Notes under the pieces: model-generated
Told to the model about the DNA's origin: nothing
Seen by the model: the letters and a program-made list of their open reading frames with translations, nothing else
The model's database searches: none
Part shown: piece by piece, positions 12,865 through 24,000 of the stretch
How the letters are laid out: each line of letters opens with the position of its first letter
How positions within the stretch are numbered: position 1 is the stretch's first letter
Source of the DNA: Maniola hyperantus
Lineage: Eukaryota; Arthropoda; Insecta; Lepidoptera; Nymphalidae
Length of the DNA stretch: 64,000 bases
Assembly (NCBI RefSeq): GCF_902806685.2
Contig: NC_048564.1
Coordinates: 16,864,418 to 16,928,417, forward strand
Reading direction: 5' to 3'
Made by a program: the position numbers and the translations under genes

Positions 12865-13206
12865 ACTGTTGGCAACACAGCAATGGCTGTCGGCTGTCAC
12901 GAGACAGTTGACGTGTGACGGCAGTTTTGGCGGCGTCGGACGGAACGGGAGAGCAAGGAAGGGTGAAAAATGTGAAATTGAGCGATATAACATGGATATA
13001 ACTGTTTGATACGAGCCTAATAGAGTGTTATGTAAACTTGAACAGTGTTTGATTTATTATGTGTAGAATCTGTGCCTCCAAAATAACGATAACCATTTAG
13101 TACGTATCGCCTCGAGCGATTACACTTGAGTCAATAAATCCATGACTCGAAGGAAATGGCACCTCGAAGCTATCTTATAGATGTAGAGAAGGATGTTCTG
13201 CTTATA
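12865..13206 (-). repeat. 342-bp exact repeat, copy 2
   Basis: Identical by eye to 3766-4107 in the same orientation, with unrelated sequence immediately on both sides. Here it lies about 115 bp from a GC-rich, promoter-like island on its right. On the minus strand it is therefore placed as a 5' untranslated region would be, but no coding exon follows it. Confidence 0.85.
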
Positions 13207-13320
13207 ATAGGGGCGGCTTCACAAAACACACTGTCTCTCAAAGTCTTACACGGACGGGCTAACTAATGTTTACTATTTAGGTATTTATTATAATTAATTA
13301 GTTAAGTTAATCTATCACAG

Positions 13321-13810
13321 TTGTTTGTATGCGCGGTGGCGGAGCTTGCCCGCCCATCCTGCGCGTCAGAGATCCTCCCGAGCGAGCATGCTCGCATGAC
13401 GTCCTCACACTCCGGAATCTCAACACAGACTGGCGCGCGACCCGATGCCGACGCCCCACCGACGTAGGAGAGAGCAATTTTCGCCCCACCCACGGGGCGG
13501 GGCGAGAAAATTTCGGCCAGTCAAAATCCAGCTTTTCTATCCTTCCCACAAAACGATCTGGAAACGCTGGACACGATTGGGCGTCGTATCCCCACTCGAA
13601 CTAAGCCCCGCCTTTTCAAAAGTAGCCGCCTCAATAAGTGGGGGAAAAAGTCGAGTTCATGTTTATGGGATTTGGAGAGAGACGCTCGCTGGTTCGAGCC
13701 GGCGACAAAACAAATCTTTATAGGCAAAAAACCGACCGGTCGGCGACAAGTTGTTTCGCCTTGTCAGATTTACAGCGCGCTCTTATACCTATGTCGGTGT
13801 TTTTGTTACC
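13321..13810. promoter_or_regulatory. GC-rich, CpG-containing island, candidate promoter
   Basis: This stretch is much richer in G+C and CpG than its surroundings, with words such as GCGCGGTGGCGG, CACGGGGCGGGGCGAG and ACCGACCGGTCGGCGAC. Open frames overlap on both strands because stop codons are rare in GC-rich DNA; none resembles a protein. A location just upstream (minus strand) of the 342-bp repeat suggests the promoter of the Iroquois-like gene. This is inference; no TATA box was recognised. Confidence 0.35.
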
Positions 13811-14510
13811 TGTGTTTATATTTGCGGAGGCCTCCATGAATAACGATCGCAGCAACACCTATTGAATTATAAATCGATTATGGAGACTCGCTCGTACCTA
13901 ATGAATAGATGTAAGGTCATTGAACTTGCTTCTTGAATCAAGAATTACATAGGTAGAGTAAAGAAAGTTGCCAAACCAAGAAGTAGGTAAGTATTTAATA
14001 AAGGTATCGGAACTTATCAAATCGATTCTTTTATAAATAAACCATGCGCCGTTACGGCCATCCTACATACTCATTCACACGTTCTTTCCTTCATTATACC
14101 TACCTATGAACAGATAATTTGAATAGGTAGGTACGATTAATCAGTCACCATGAAAAATATTTAAAAAAGGCTCCAGTAACTGGACGTTCCCCAGTAGATG
14201 GACAAATTACTTACAGGGTGTTAGCAAATATTAAGAGCTGGAATAGAGAACCGGCTGATATATAGAGATAGATCTCTATCTACTTACTAAGTATACATTT
14301 TTTAAATGTTTACATGCATAGGTAGGTGTCCTGGTTGTGACGATCTAAGGTCAAAAGCGCTAGGATCGACAGACGCGGAGGGTGTGAATTAGAGGTGTCA
14401 AATACAGGTTCATGTGTGTATCACAATATTATCACGTGTTACAGACAAATATTTAATAATTATTAACGTTACATTATTTTGTTACAAAAAAAAAATTGCT
14501 TGAACCGTGA

Positions 14511-14815
14511 GGCGCAAGCAGAAAAATGGGTGCAATCGATTTTCGACCTTATTGACATACGTCAGAAAACAGCATTTTAGCAATCTATGAATTATACTGA
14601 GCAAGAATATGACAAAAAACAACTTTCTCATAACCGTCAATAAGGTCGAGATTTGTTTGCACCGATTTCACCATGACGCGCAAGCAGATAAATGGGTGCA
14701 AGCGATTTCCGACCTTATTGACATAGGGAACAACATTTTAACAATCTATGAATGATACCTACTGAACAAGAATATGACAAAGAACAACTTTCTCATAACC
14801 GTCAATAAGGTCGAG
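14511..14815. repeat. Pair of 140-bp direct repeats, each with palindromic ends
   Basis: Units at about 14511-14650 and 14676-14815 share 'gcgcaagcaga.aaatgggtgc' and end in 'ctcataaccgtcaataaggt'. Within each unit CGACCTTATTGAC and GTCAATAAGGTCG are inverted partners, so each can form a hairpin of about 110 bases. They lie inside the hAT-like element. Confidence 0.8.
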
Positions 14816-14894
14816 AACTAGGGTATAGCTTGTATTTAACTCGATTGATTTAAATTTTAAATTTTACTCTTAATAGGTACCCAATCCATATCTT

Positions 14895-15045
14895 CGCGAC
14901 AGGTCGAAATGGCAATCGGGGAGGGAATGCCCCGCACACCCGCACGGCCCCTGTGCTAACCCAGTGCGGGCGAGCGAGGGTGACGTGCGGGTGTGCGGGG
15001 TGTCACCCCCGCCTCATACCCCGATTGCCATCTCAACCTGTCGCG
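14895..15045 (-). mobile_element. 151-bp fold-back MITE (single-unit form)
   Basis: The ends are long inverted repeats: cgcgacaggtcgaaatggca at 14895 and its near-complement ending at 15045. The GC-rich middle, read on the minus strand, has the order ccccgcacacccgcacgtca then ctcgctcg. This is the same order as one unit of the 77-bp minisatellite at 17.7-18.0 and 27.5-28.4 kb. It is a one-unit relative of that larger element and sits nested inside the hAT-like element. Confidence 0.8.
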
Positions 15046-16510
15046 GAATACAGTACCTAGTACCTACCTATGTATGTAAAAATAAAAACAAGTAGAACGA
15101 TAAAGCAATGTCAAGTAGATACCTACAATACAATAGGTAGGTAAGTTTACCTAGTTACCTATAAAAAAATATTTTTAGTAGGTAACTACTATATTTATTA
15201 TCATACATTTCTACATATTTATTATCATACGAATTATAAAATGATGATGATGATTTCTAAAAAGAACAATACCACTTCACGTACCTAACCTATTACCTAT
15301 AATACTTAAATGTATGATAATACCTACACTTTGAAAAACATTTTCTCATACGATTTATAAAATGACGCAAGTATTTCCAAAAAGAACAAATCTACTATAA
15401 TAGGTATTATTAACGCGCGACACAAATCTATCACAACACAAAAATGTACCTAATCTACATTATTTTGCCTAATCTACATTACAATTATTCGCATTAAATA
15501 TTTATCGACACTCAAGTTCACAAATAAATAAAACTGCATTCAAAATTTATTACGAAACAAACAAAATGATAAAAATACTAGCCGCATACTCGTATCATCA
15601 CAGTCAACATGTAACAGGCCAATACGAAAATTCGATGTAATAATTATTCACCGTCGAATCGCGACGATATTTGTATTCAGCTGTACCTACCTAATATATT
15701 TTATTCTAATATCGTCGCTCGGTCGCGCCGCGCGCGGCGTATCAAAGATCGAACGCCTGAGTTATTTTTTAGGAAGGATTTTCTCAAATTTTCACTACTT
15801 ATTATATATTGTATTAAATTTTGTTTTAATCTAAAAACGAATATCTTGAATACATTTATATATTTAATAAATTTATTAGGTACATTATTTTTTGACACCT
15901 CTAGTGTGAATGCCCGCAACCTTATAGCGCGCATGCTGTCGAGCGAGCCTGGCAACGATATAGCCGAATGCTGCGGGCTATAATGATAAGAAGAGAAGAG
16001 CGGGAAAAAGAAGAAAAGAAGAAGTTAGAAATTTAGGAGGTCAGCACGAAGTAAGTACTTAGTGCTTACGCAGTTCCGTGCTCACCTTGGTAGACATGGG
16101 GAGGTTATTTTAGTCCGTGCGAGTCGGACACGTCCTGCCAGCAGGCAGAAGTCCGTACTCCGTAGGGATTTTTTCCTACCCCGAAGAAAAAAAAAAATGC
16201 ATAGGTAGGTAGGTACATTCCATACTAGATTGTTTATGATTTGACTGTAAATAAAAATGTGGTGGCTGGTTGAATTAGACTAGTTGTTGTTCCTCTGCAA
16301 AACTGGTCAAAAATATTAGGTAGGTAAGGGTCGAGATAAGTAGGTATACCTAGGTACCTACCACTTATCTACAAAGCTATGTCGCTTTTCATTCGTAAAT
16401 ATGACTTAGTATAGGAAATCATAGTTTTTACGTTGTTTGTAGCTTAGGTAGGTAGGTACCTACTTACCTATAGGTATGAGTGTTAGTTTTGTAAAGGTAA
16501 TTACCTATTA

Positions 16511-16625
16511 GGATCATCATCATGCCATCGCCGGCTCACTACTAAGAACGCGTCTCCTCTCAGAATAAAGGCCATAACCTACCACTCTGGTCAAGTGCGC
16601 CATACCGCACTCAATAGGTATCACC
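16511..16625 (-). mobile_element. SINE fragment (same family as 560-853)
   Basis: The plus strand shows the family body, 'catcgccggctcactactaa' and 'ggtcaagtgcgcc', next to an ATC repeat. The tRNA-like head is missing, so this is a 5'-truncated copy. Confidence 0.65.
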
Positions 16626-16972
16626 GTAGGTACCTAGGTAGGTGTTTATCGAATCTTTATTTTACATTTATAGCTGGGTTATAATATAGGTGGTCTTATT
16701 CTAAATTTATGATGAGTAGGTACCAACAGCCAAATTATCTTAAAATCTATGGTAGATAGGTATACCTACCTATTTTCTGGAAAATGTACCTAAGTACCTA
16801 CCTACTCCAACATCATGTTTGCGCTCGATTTCGACTTGGCTGCCAAGCTTATTGCCTAGTTACTATAGGTATGCAAAAGGCAAATAAATTGTACCAACCC
16901 CAAAAGCTTTCATAGGTATTATTACCTATGGCATAAGTTTTAACACTTTTAGTGTTAAGTATAGCACTAGAG

Positions 16973-17143
16973 TCCATATTAGAGGATTGGACCAGGGGCC
17001 ATGTTGGGGGATCGGACCAGGGTCCATATCGGAGGATTACTCCAAAATCAATATTGGGGGATTGCACCAAAATCCATATTAAGAGACTGGACCATGGTCA
17101 ATATTAGGGGATTGGGCCAGGATAAATATGGGGGATTAGACCT
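16973..17143. repeat. 25-bp minisatellite, about 6.7 units
   Basis: Units resembling 'ccatattaggggattggacc' plus 'agggt' follow head to tail with several differences per unit. The period of 25 is not a multiple of three, so the open frame across it (61 codons) is a by-product. Confidence 0.85.
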
Positions 17144-17371
17144 TCTAATAAACGAGGTACGGGACCCTAAAAAGAAATTTCGTTAAATTTTACGCCCATT
17201 TTCCGAATAAAATAATCTACCTACTAAATTGTAATTATTTACACATATGAATAGGTGTGTAGGTAGGTAGAGTCGGGGTATGTACCTATGTACCTACAGC
17301 AATAAATTACATTCAACAAAAGTATAAATTATCATACATTAACTTACACCTTCCTATTTAGAATTAAAAAC

Positions 17372-17640
17372 AGACCAAGGTCGTGTTTGACTCGCGCACA
17401 GAAGGTTCCGTAGGCAATTTTTTAGGAATCTACCCCATGGATTTTTACACGGCAGTACAGCATGTTTTATTTTTATTTTTAGGGTTCCGTACCAAAGGGT
17501 TCCAGCGGGCCTCTATGCCTCCGCTGTCCGTCCGTCCGTCTGTTTGTCAGCGGGCTGTACCAATCCATCTATCTCGTGAACCATAATAGGTAAAGAGTAG
17601 AAATTTTCACACATCACATCACATTATGTGTATATAGTCT
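17372..17640 (+). repeat. Lepidopteran interspersed repeat, left part
   Basis: The block contains 'agggttccgtaccaaagggt', a GTCCGTCCGTCTGTTTGTC run and 'tatctcgtgaaccataatag', a combination widespread in moth and butterfly genomes. It begins with an inverted copy of the right end (tcgtgtttgactcgcgcaca), so the family seems to have inverted termini. A right-end fragment of the same family lies at 29820-29923. Confidence 0.55.
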
Positions 17641-17642
17641 CC

Positions 17643-17989
17643 AACAGGTTGAGATGGTAATCAAGGTACCTATGAGGCGAGGGAGGGGGGACGGGGGGAC
17701 GCCCCGCACACCCGCACGTCACCCACGCTCGTCCACACCTGATGTGCGCGCGGGATGTGCGGGGGTGACGGGGGGACGCCCCGCACACCCGCACGTCACC
17801 CACGCTCGTCCACACCTGATGTGCGCGCGGGATGTGCGGGGGTGACGGGGGGACGCCCCGCACACCCGCACGTCACCCACGCTCGTCCACACCTGATGTG
17901 CGCGCGGGATGTGCGGGGGTGACGGGGGGACGCCCCGCACACCCGCACGTCACCCACGCTCGTCCACACCTGATGTGCGCGCGGGATTT
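17643..17989 (+). repeat. Expanded MITE, left half, with 4 units of a 77-bp minisatellite
   Basis: The block opens with 'caacaggttgagatggtaat', the terminal repeat of the fold-back MITE at 14895-15045. It then enters a GC-rich 77-bp tandem array (unit core cacccacgctcgtccacacc, at 17718, 17795, 17872 and 17949). The array is cut at 17989 by Gypsy-1 and resumes at 27545. Short open frames with a repeated proline/arginine-rich peptide on either strand come from the array and are not genes. Confidence 0.85.
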
Positions 17990-19150
17990 TGTAACGAAGC
18001 GTTACATGAATTATTACTTATATTATTATTTTATCCTATCTATTATTATAAATCTTATTTTTAAACGTAATTAAGTATATTTTTTTAATTAATTTGCATT
18101 CTTATTAAAAGTAGTTGTTGCGAAATGGCAATACCCATTTCCAAACGCTAGCTGTCAAAAGAAGCCTTTGAAAGAGGCCTTTGAACTTTTTCTCGGTTGA
18201 GAGCTCGCTCTGGTGGCGAGCCGAAGTTGTTGTCTATTTACATTGTTCCTTAATTTAAAATAAAATTGATTTTTCTTTAAAAATAAAACGTAATTAATCT
18301 AAAAGTGCTCCCGTAAAAGGGTAAGTTTTTGAATGGTACCTAAAACAAGTAGATAAACTAATAATGTAATAACTTTCGATACATTCTTTGCAACCGCCAG
18401 TTTCCTACTTAGTTAATTTTAATTCTAATTATTTTATTTTGACAATCATAGCCCTAGTAGTTAATTTGAACCGTTGTATTAACAAATAACGTAGTGTATT
18501 TACCAATTCATTAGTAATTTTCAATCTACATTGCATCATCATTGTAAAATTATTTTGACAACCCTCTTTTTTATATTTTTGTGAATAATTTAATTCTTTT
18601 TAATATTTTGGGCCTTCAGCCATATATTTAGCCAAATAATTGTAATCTCCGTTCTGATATCGCCACACCGGCAATTCTACCATGTCAAGTACCTACCTTC
18701 TGTGTTCGACACGGGCCCGGGTTCGATTCCAGAACGGAAATTTATATGACCAGAGGATAACCCACATTGGTTATCAATTCCAGGAGCTACGTTTGGATTT
18801 GAAAGCGTGGTCTGGACTTAAAGGCGGGTTTAACCCCCATCAGAAACCTCCATCATCTAGTCAGCACCGTCGGGTACCCACGGCAACATCTGCTGACACC
18901 GAACTCCCGGCCTCACACCATCTACGAGGCCGACAACACGAGGGGAGTACACATTACTGCCGCTAGGGCAAAGGCCGAAATCAACGTAACACCACGACCC
19001 TACAAATTTTGTGTGCCGACCTACGAGCTAAGCCGCGGTAGTTTTCTGTACCTACTATCATTTTTATATTATTAAAATTCTACCGTGTGCTATTTATGCC
19101 GTTTCATTTCCATCATTTCTCTCATTATCATTTTTTTTACACCCGGTACA
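17990..19150 (+). repeat. Gypsy-1 5' LTR (1161 bp)
   Basis: Starts TGTAACG and ends GGTACA, matching 24674-27544 once the LINE there is discounted. Only one substitution and one T-run length difference were noticed. It includes a 94-codon open frame (18682-18966) repeated identically in the 3' LTR, and within it a polymerase III B-box-like 'gggttcgattcc' near 18719. Neither has a recognised function. Confidence 0.9.
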
Positions 19151-19172
19151 CTGGCGCCTTCACGTGGTTGAT
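19151..19172 (+). promoter_or_regulatory. Gypsy-1 primer binding site
   Basis: Immediately after the LTR comes TGGCGCCTTCACGTGGTTGA, starting with the TGG expected opposite a tRNA CCA end. The tRNA was not identified. Confidence 0.6.
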
Positions 19173-19678
19173 TTCTGCTTTTCCTTAGTGGTATAGTGAT
19201 AGTTTTGTACGGTGCGTGCTTGTTTTGTAAAACGCTTTTATTTTTTTTGGTTTGCAGTAACTGAGATGAAAGCAGCAATTTCACACAATTATATTGTTTG
19301 TTCCTTTTTTCCATATTATTTTTATTAGTAGATTTTTTGTGGAAACTTTGTATTGTATTTTTTTTGCCATTATAAAGCTGCGTTCACACCAGTTGCAAAT
19401 TTAATTTTATTGTTGATTAATTCACCTTTATTTTGCCATTCATATTTCATTGTTTTGTCATCAAACCAAAGCGTTCTGTTAAGCTGATTGTAACAGAACG
19501 GAGTATTTTTTCTTAATATTTTGTTTTTGGTACCACTCAAAAAAAAAAAAAAAAAAAAACCCACCCGGCAACAAGGTTTTTCCCGTGTTGCGGTTTGTCT
19601 TGTAACATTTTTATACACTTATTCAGGATAATTTTTTTTCATTGGTTTTTCTGATTTAAAAAAAAAAAAAAAAATACC

Positions 19679-21019
19679 ATGCCGTACCCAATCAAGTACT
19701 TCTCATTACAAAAGTCGGAATTGGAGTACGAGGTTGCAGTTAGAGGGGAAACTCCTAGTGCCACGGTGGCAGAGCTTAGGAAACAAATTAATAAACTGAG
19801 TCAATTGCACTTTTCTGAGGACATTTTATGTTCTCATTTGGAACCTGCTGAAGACCTATCCAGCTGTTTAGAACTGCTGGATAAGATTAACACAGCGTTT
19901 ACAGGTGATGTTCCAGATAAAAATACACTTGCTCGTTACGAAAATTTATTACATCACCTATATCATAGGCTTAACAGGATAGAACCAGACAGGCAGCTTT
20001 TGGATAACCATATACAATGCAACGTATTGTTCAAGGAGCTTTATGAAAAACTTTTAAATTTAAAGCCAAAGAGTATTGACCCACTTGCAGTAGCTGGTCC
20101 GAGTTCAGAACCCGCAACACCATCATCTTCGGTAAATGTAAACGTCACATGTGAAGGCGGCACCAAAATTTCATCCGAAGTAGACAAATTAAAATTTAAT
20201 GGTAAAACATGCGTTCGTTCGTTCATCCAAAGAGCAAATGAGTTTAGTTTGGCCCGCAATATATCAGGTACCAAGCTTTTGGCTTATGCTACCGAGATTT
20301 TTGTGGATGATGCCCTACACTGGTATCGCGGTGTTCAGGAGCAGGTTTCAACTTGGGAAGAGCTCACCGTTCTCTTAAAGCAGGATTTTGACATAATTGA
20401 TTACGACTACCGCCTATTATCGGATATTCGTGCTAGAACTCAAGCTAAGAGCGAGAACATCACCATTTACCTATCAATCTTAGCAAGCATGTTTGCACGA
20501 TTGTCAAAGCCCTTGCCAGAGGAGGACAAGCTCGAGATAGTGTTGCACAATATTCATCCTCGTTATGCGAGTACACTGGCCTCTGCAACAAACATTGTTT
20601 CCGTTGAAGAATTACGTACATTGTGTAAAAATTACGAAAACTTTCAGTCACGTTTGTCTCAATATCACACACCTACGGCCGCGACATCAGAGACTTTTGC
20701 ACCGGAGTTCTCATACAAAGAAGAACCGAATACTGGCAACAAAAACAGTAATTATAGGCCGAATTTCCATAAGAATTTTAATGACAAACAAACCACCAAC
20801 CCTAAAACTAATACTACTAACAACTATGTCAATCAAAAATATTTGCATGCAATTAACAACACTAACTCCACTAATATCAATAAACCACCCTATTGTCAGA
20901 GATGCCGAAATAATTCTCATCATTTCCGAGACTGTAAAAGTACAGAGATTATTTGCTTCAGATGCGGATACAAGAATGTTAAAATCCCAGACTGTCCAAA
21001 TTGCAACTCAAAAAACTAG
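19679..21019 (+). CDS. gag: Gypsy-1 Gag polyprotein
   Basis: This open frame of 446 codons encodes the structural protein that forms the intracellular particle packaging the element RNA. The middle (about residues 165-300) has the helical look of a retrotransposon capsid, including WYRGVQEQVSTWEEL. The C-terminus has a zinc knuckle, CQRCRNNSHHFRDC (about 406-419), and a second cysteine cluster, CFRCGYKNVKIPDCPNC, for RNA binding. An asparagine/threonine-rich linker precedes the knuckles. The stop at 21017 lies directly behind a slippery heptamer, and pol follows in the -1 frame, so a minority of ribosomes should make Gag-Pol. The start is the first ATG after an A-rich leader. Confidence 0.92.
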   Translation: MPYPIKYFSLQKSELEYEVAVRGETPSATVAELRKQINKLSQLHFSEDILCSHLEPAEDLSSCLELLDKINTAFTGDVPDKNTLARYENLLHHLYHRLNRIEPDRQLLDNHIQCNVLFKELYEKLLNLKPKSIDPLAVAGPSSEPATPSSSVNVNVTCEGGTKISSEVDKLKFNGKTCVRSFIQRANEFSLARNISGTKLLAYATEIFVDDALHWYRGVQEQVSTWEELTVLLKQDFDIIDYDYRLLSDIRARTQAKSENITIYLSILASMFARLSKPLPEEDKLEIVLHNIHPRYASTLASATNIVSVEELRTLCKNYENFQSRLSQYHTPTAATSETFAPEFSYKEEPNTGNKNSNYRPNFHKNFNDKQTTNPKTNTTNNYVNQKYLHAINNTNSTNINKPPYCQRCRNNSHHFRDCKSTEIICFRCGYKNVKIPDCPNCNSKN

Positions 21020-24000
21020 GTCGGCAGAATTGTTGTAATCCACCTCCAAGTAAAGGTCACCTCGAACAGAAAGAATGGGAGGAATGGTTGGAGACGATAC
21101 GTAAATTTTTCATGTGTTATAAAATTGCAACAATTCGGCCTAATAAACCAATAGATGATACTAGACCTTATTTAAATATTAAAATTAATGATGTAGAAGT
21201 CTCAGGTCTCTTAGACTCGGGAGCAACCATCACTATTATAGGTAATGGTGCTCATGAGGTTTTAATGAGTCGTGGCCTTAGATTAATTGAATATAATGAA
21301 ATGTCCATTGTCGCTGCCGGGGGTCAAACTCTTGGTAGTATAGGGTATATGAACCTACCCATACATTTTGAGGGCCAGTTTCATATTATTAAAGCACTTG
21401 TTGTTCCAGGCATTAAGTTATCACTTATTTTAGGTATCGATTTTTGGCGAGCCTTTCAATTATGCCCAAAATATTTAGGTTCAATTTCATTAACAGCTGA
21501 GCCATCAAAGGATTTGAATGACAACAATCATACAAACACGTTAATATATTCTTACGACAATTTGGACACAACTCAAAAAGCTAAAGCGGACAATGTTATT
21601 AAACAATTCCGTGATATTTCATTTGAACATAAAGGGTTAGGTCGAACCCATCTTATCACCCACAGAATCGACACCGGAGATTCTCCGCCGATTAGGCAGA
21701 GGTACTATAGACTTTCTCCTGAAAAACAACGAATACTTGTTGAACAAGTCGATGAAATGTTAAAATTAGATGTCGTGGAACCCTGTGAGAGTGCTTGGCA
21801 GTCCCCGGTTCTACTGGTAACTAAAAAGAATGGTCAGCCTCGTTTCTGCCTTGATAGCAGAAAACTTAATTCTGTCACGAAACGAGACGCCTATAACTTG
21901 CCTTACATCTCGGAAATTTTAGATAATTTACGTGATGCTCGATTCCTAACTAGTTTAGATTTGTCCAAAGCTTTTTGGCAAATTCCTATAGCCAAGGAAG
22001 ACAGAGACAAGACAGCATTTTACGTTCCAGGTCGAGGTACGCTCAGGTTCAAGACTACTCCGTTTGGCCTAACAAATGCTCCCGCCACACAACAACGTTT
22101 AGTTGACGCACTATTAGGTGATGTTGATCATCGCATCTTTGCTTATCTAGATGACATCATCATCGTCAGCAGCACCTTCGAGGAGCATGTCACTCTTTTA
22201 CTTCGAGTCCTGGAAAAGTTGCATAAAGCGAACTTGACGTTAAACTTGGAAAAATGCGAGTTTTTCCGCAGTCAGCTCAAATATCTAGGTTATGTAGTTG
22301 ATGCGAACGGATTACGGACCGACCCAGATAAAGTAGAAGCCATTCTTAATTACGCTACTCCTACTACTCGTAAGGAGCTTAAGCGATTTTTAGGCACTGC
22401 TACCTGGTATCGTCGATTCGTTCCAAATTTTAGCACCATTGCAGGGCCTCTCAATAAAATGACCTCCAATAAAAAGAGCGCTCCACCTTTTCAATGGTCT
22501 GAGGAAGCTGACGCTGCTTTTAAGAAGCTGAAAGAATGCTTAGTTTCGGCTCCAGTTCTTTCTTGTCCTAATTACGATCTGCCATTCGAAATTCATACGG
22601 ATGCCAGCAACTATGGAGTAGGCGCTATGCTCACGCAGAACATAGACGGCTTAGAACATCCTGTCGCTTATATGAGTAGATCCTTGACATCAGCTGAGAA
22701 AAACTACAGTATTACAGAACGAGAAACCTTAGCTGTTCTGACTGCTTTGGAACATTGGCGTTGCTATGTGGAAAACGGGAAAACCTTCACCGTTTACACA
22801 GATCATAGCGCGTTAAAATGGTTTCTTTCGTTGAACAATCCAACGGGTAGGCTTGCACGATGGGGTTTACGTTTGTCAGCATTCAATTTCGAAATAAAAC
22901 ACCGTCGCGGTGTCGACAACGTAATCCCAGATGCGCTATCTCGCGCTGTAGCTGTCTCTGCCATCATCACTGCCAACTCCGTCGCGACTACTAGTGACGA
23001 TTGGTATAAAAATATTTACAATAATTGCCTCACAAAACCACAAAATTGCCCAAATTATCAAGTTAAAAACGATTGTCTTTTTCGCTTAACTAAGAATAAA
23101 TGCCAACTTACCGACGAATTTTCGTGGAAAGAAGTGGTCCCTTCTGATCTCCGAGAAAAAGTAATTGCCGAAAACCACAATAAACCAACGGCTGGTCATC
23201 TGGGCATTTTTAAAACGTACCGTCGCATTTCACTCAGATATTTTTGGCCAGGTATGTACCGGGATGTAGCGAGTTATGTAGGTTCATGTTCCATCTGTTT
23301 GCAGTACAAGGCCCAAAATCATCCTACACTCGGAGAGATGGGTCGGCCTAAGCAGTGCTCTCGGCCATATCAAATGATATCCATAGATCTGATGGGTCCT
23401 CTTCCAGTAACACGTAAACAAAATTCTTACATTTTAGTAATAACATGTTGTTTTTCTAAATTTTGTCATATATTTCCTATTAAAAAAGCAACTTCCGATA
23501 TAATAGTAAAGATTTTGGAAGAACAAATATTTCTGGTACATGGCGTAAGCCAGACCATTTTTCTGGACAATGGATCTCAGTTTATTAGTAATGCAACCAA
23601 CAACCTTTTCAAAAAATATAATGTCCCAAACGTATTTTTTACACCAAAATATACCCCCCAGGTTAATACTGTGGAAAGGTATAACAAAACAATTATTACT
23701 TGTATTTCTACTTTTGTCGACCAGGATCATCGGTCTTGGGATACCTTTATCCCAGCAGTACAATTCGCCATCAATAACTCGGTCAACGAGGTAACAGGAT
23801 TTACACCATCTTTTCTTGTTTTCGGCCGGGAAGTGGTAATTTGTGGCTCACACTACCTCGATAATGACCTAGAGGACGAAGTTTTATTTCTGCCCAGGGA
23901 TTTATATGCGGAAAACCGCGGTTGCATGAGTGAAATCTTCAATAATGTTCAGAAGTCGTTGTACCATTCCCACGCAAAAAATACGGCGCATTATAATCTA

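Larger units (their letters stand above)
14390..15903. mobile_element. hAT-like non-autonomous element, 1.5 kb
   Basis: The ends are inverted: TAGAGGTGTCAAA at 14390 and TTTGACACCTCTA ending at 15903. They are flanked by the 8-bp direct repeat GTGTGAAT (14382-14389 and 15904-15911), the size typical of the hAT superfamily. The interruption falls inside a LINE fragment, so the empty site can be recognised from the LINE at 25.3 kb. There is no transposase frame. The interior holds a 140-bp direct repeat pair and a fold-back MITE. Confidence 0.85.
14328..16196 (+). mobile_element. R1-type LINE 3' fragment, split by a hAT-like element
   Basis: Bases 14328-14389 and 15904-16196 together match, on the plus strand, the 3' end of the LINE found complete to its 3' end at 25044-26739 (minus). 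They cover the last part of the cysteine-rich C-terminus, the 3' untranslated region and a short poly-A at about 16183-16197. The whole insertion is bounded by a 14-bp direct repeat, ATGCATAGGTAGGT, at 14314-14327 and 16197-16210, as expected for target-primed insertion. The copy is extremely 5' truncated and dead. Confidence 0.85.

Noticed and set aside
12770..13009. Plus-strand 79-codon frame over 342-bp repeat copy 2
   Set aside because: It is antisense to the likely 5' UTR, its sequence is unrecognisable and most of it is the duplicated block; the minus-strand interpretation explains it better.
13302..13865. Several overlapping frames in the GC-rich island
   Set aside because: Both strands and several registers are open at once, as expected from few stop codons in GC-rich DNA; none resembles a protein.
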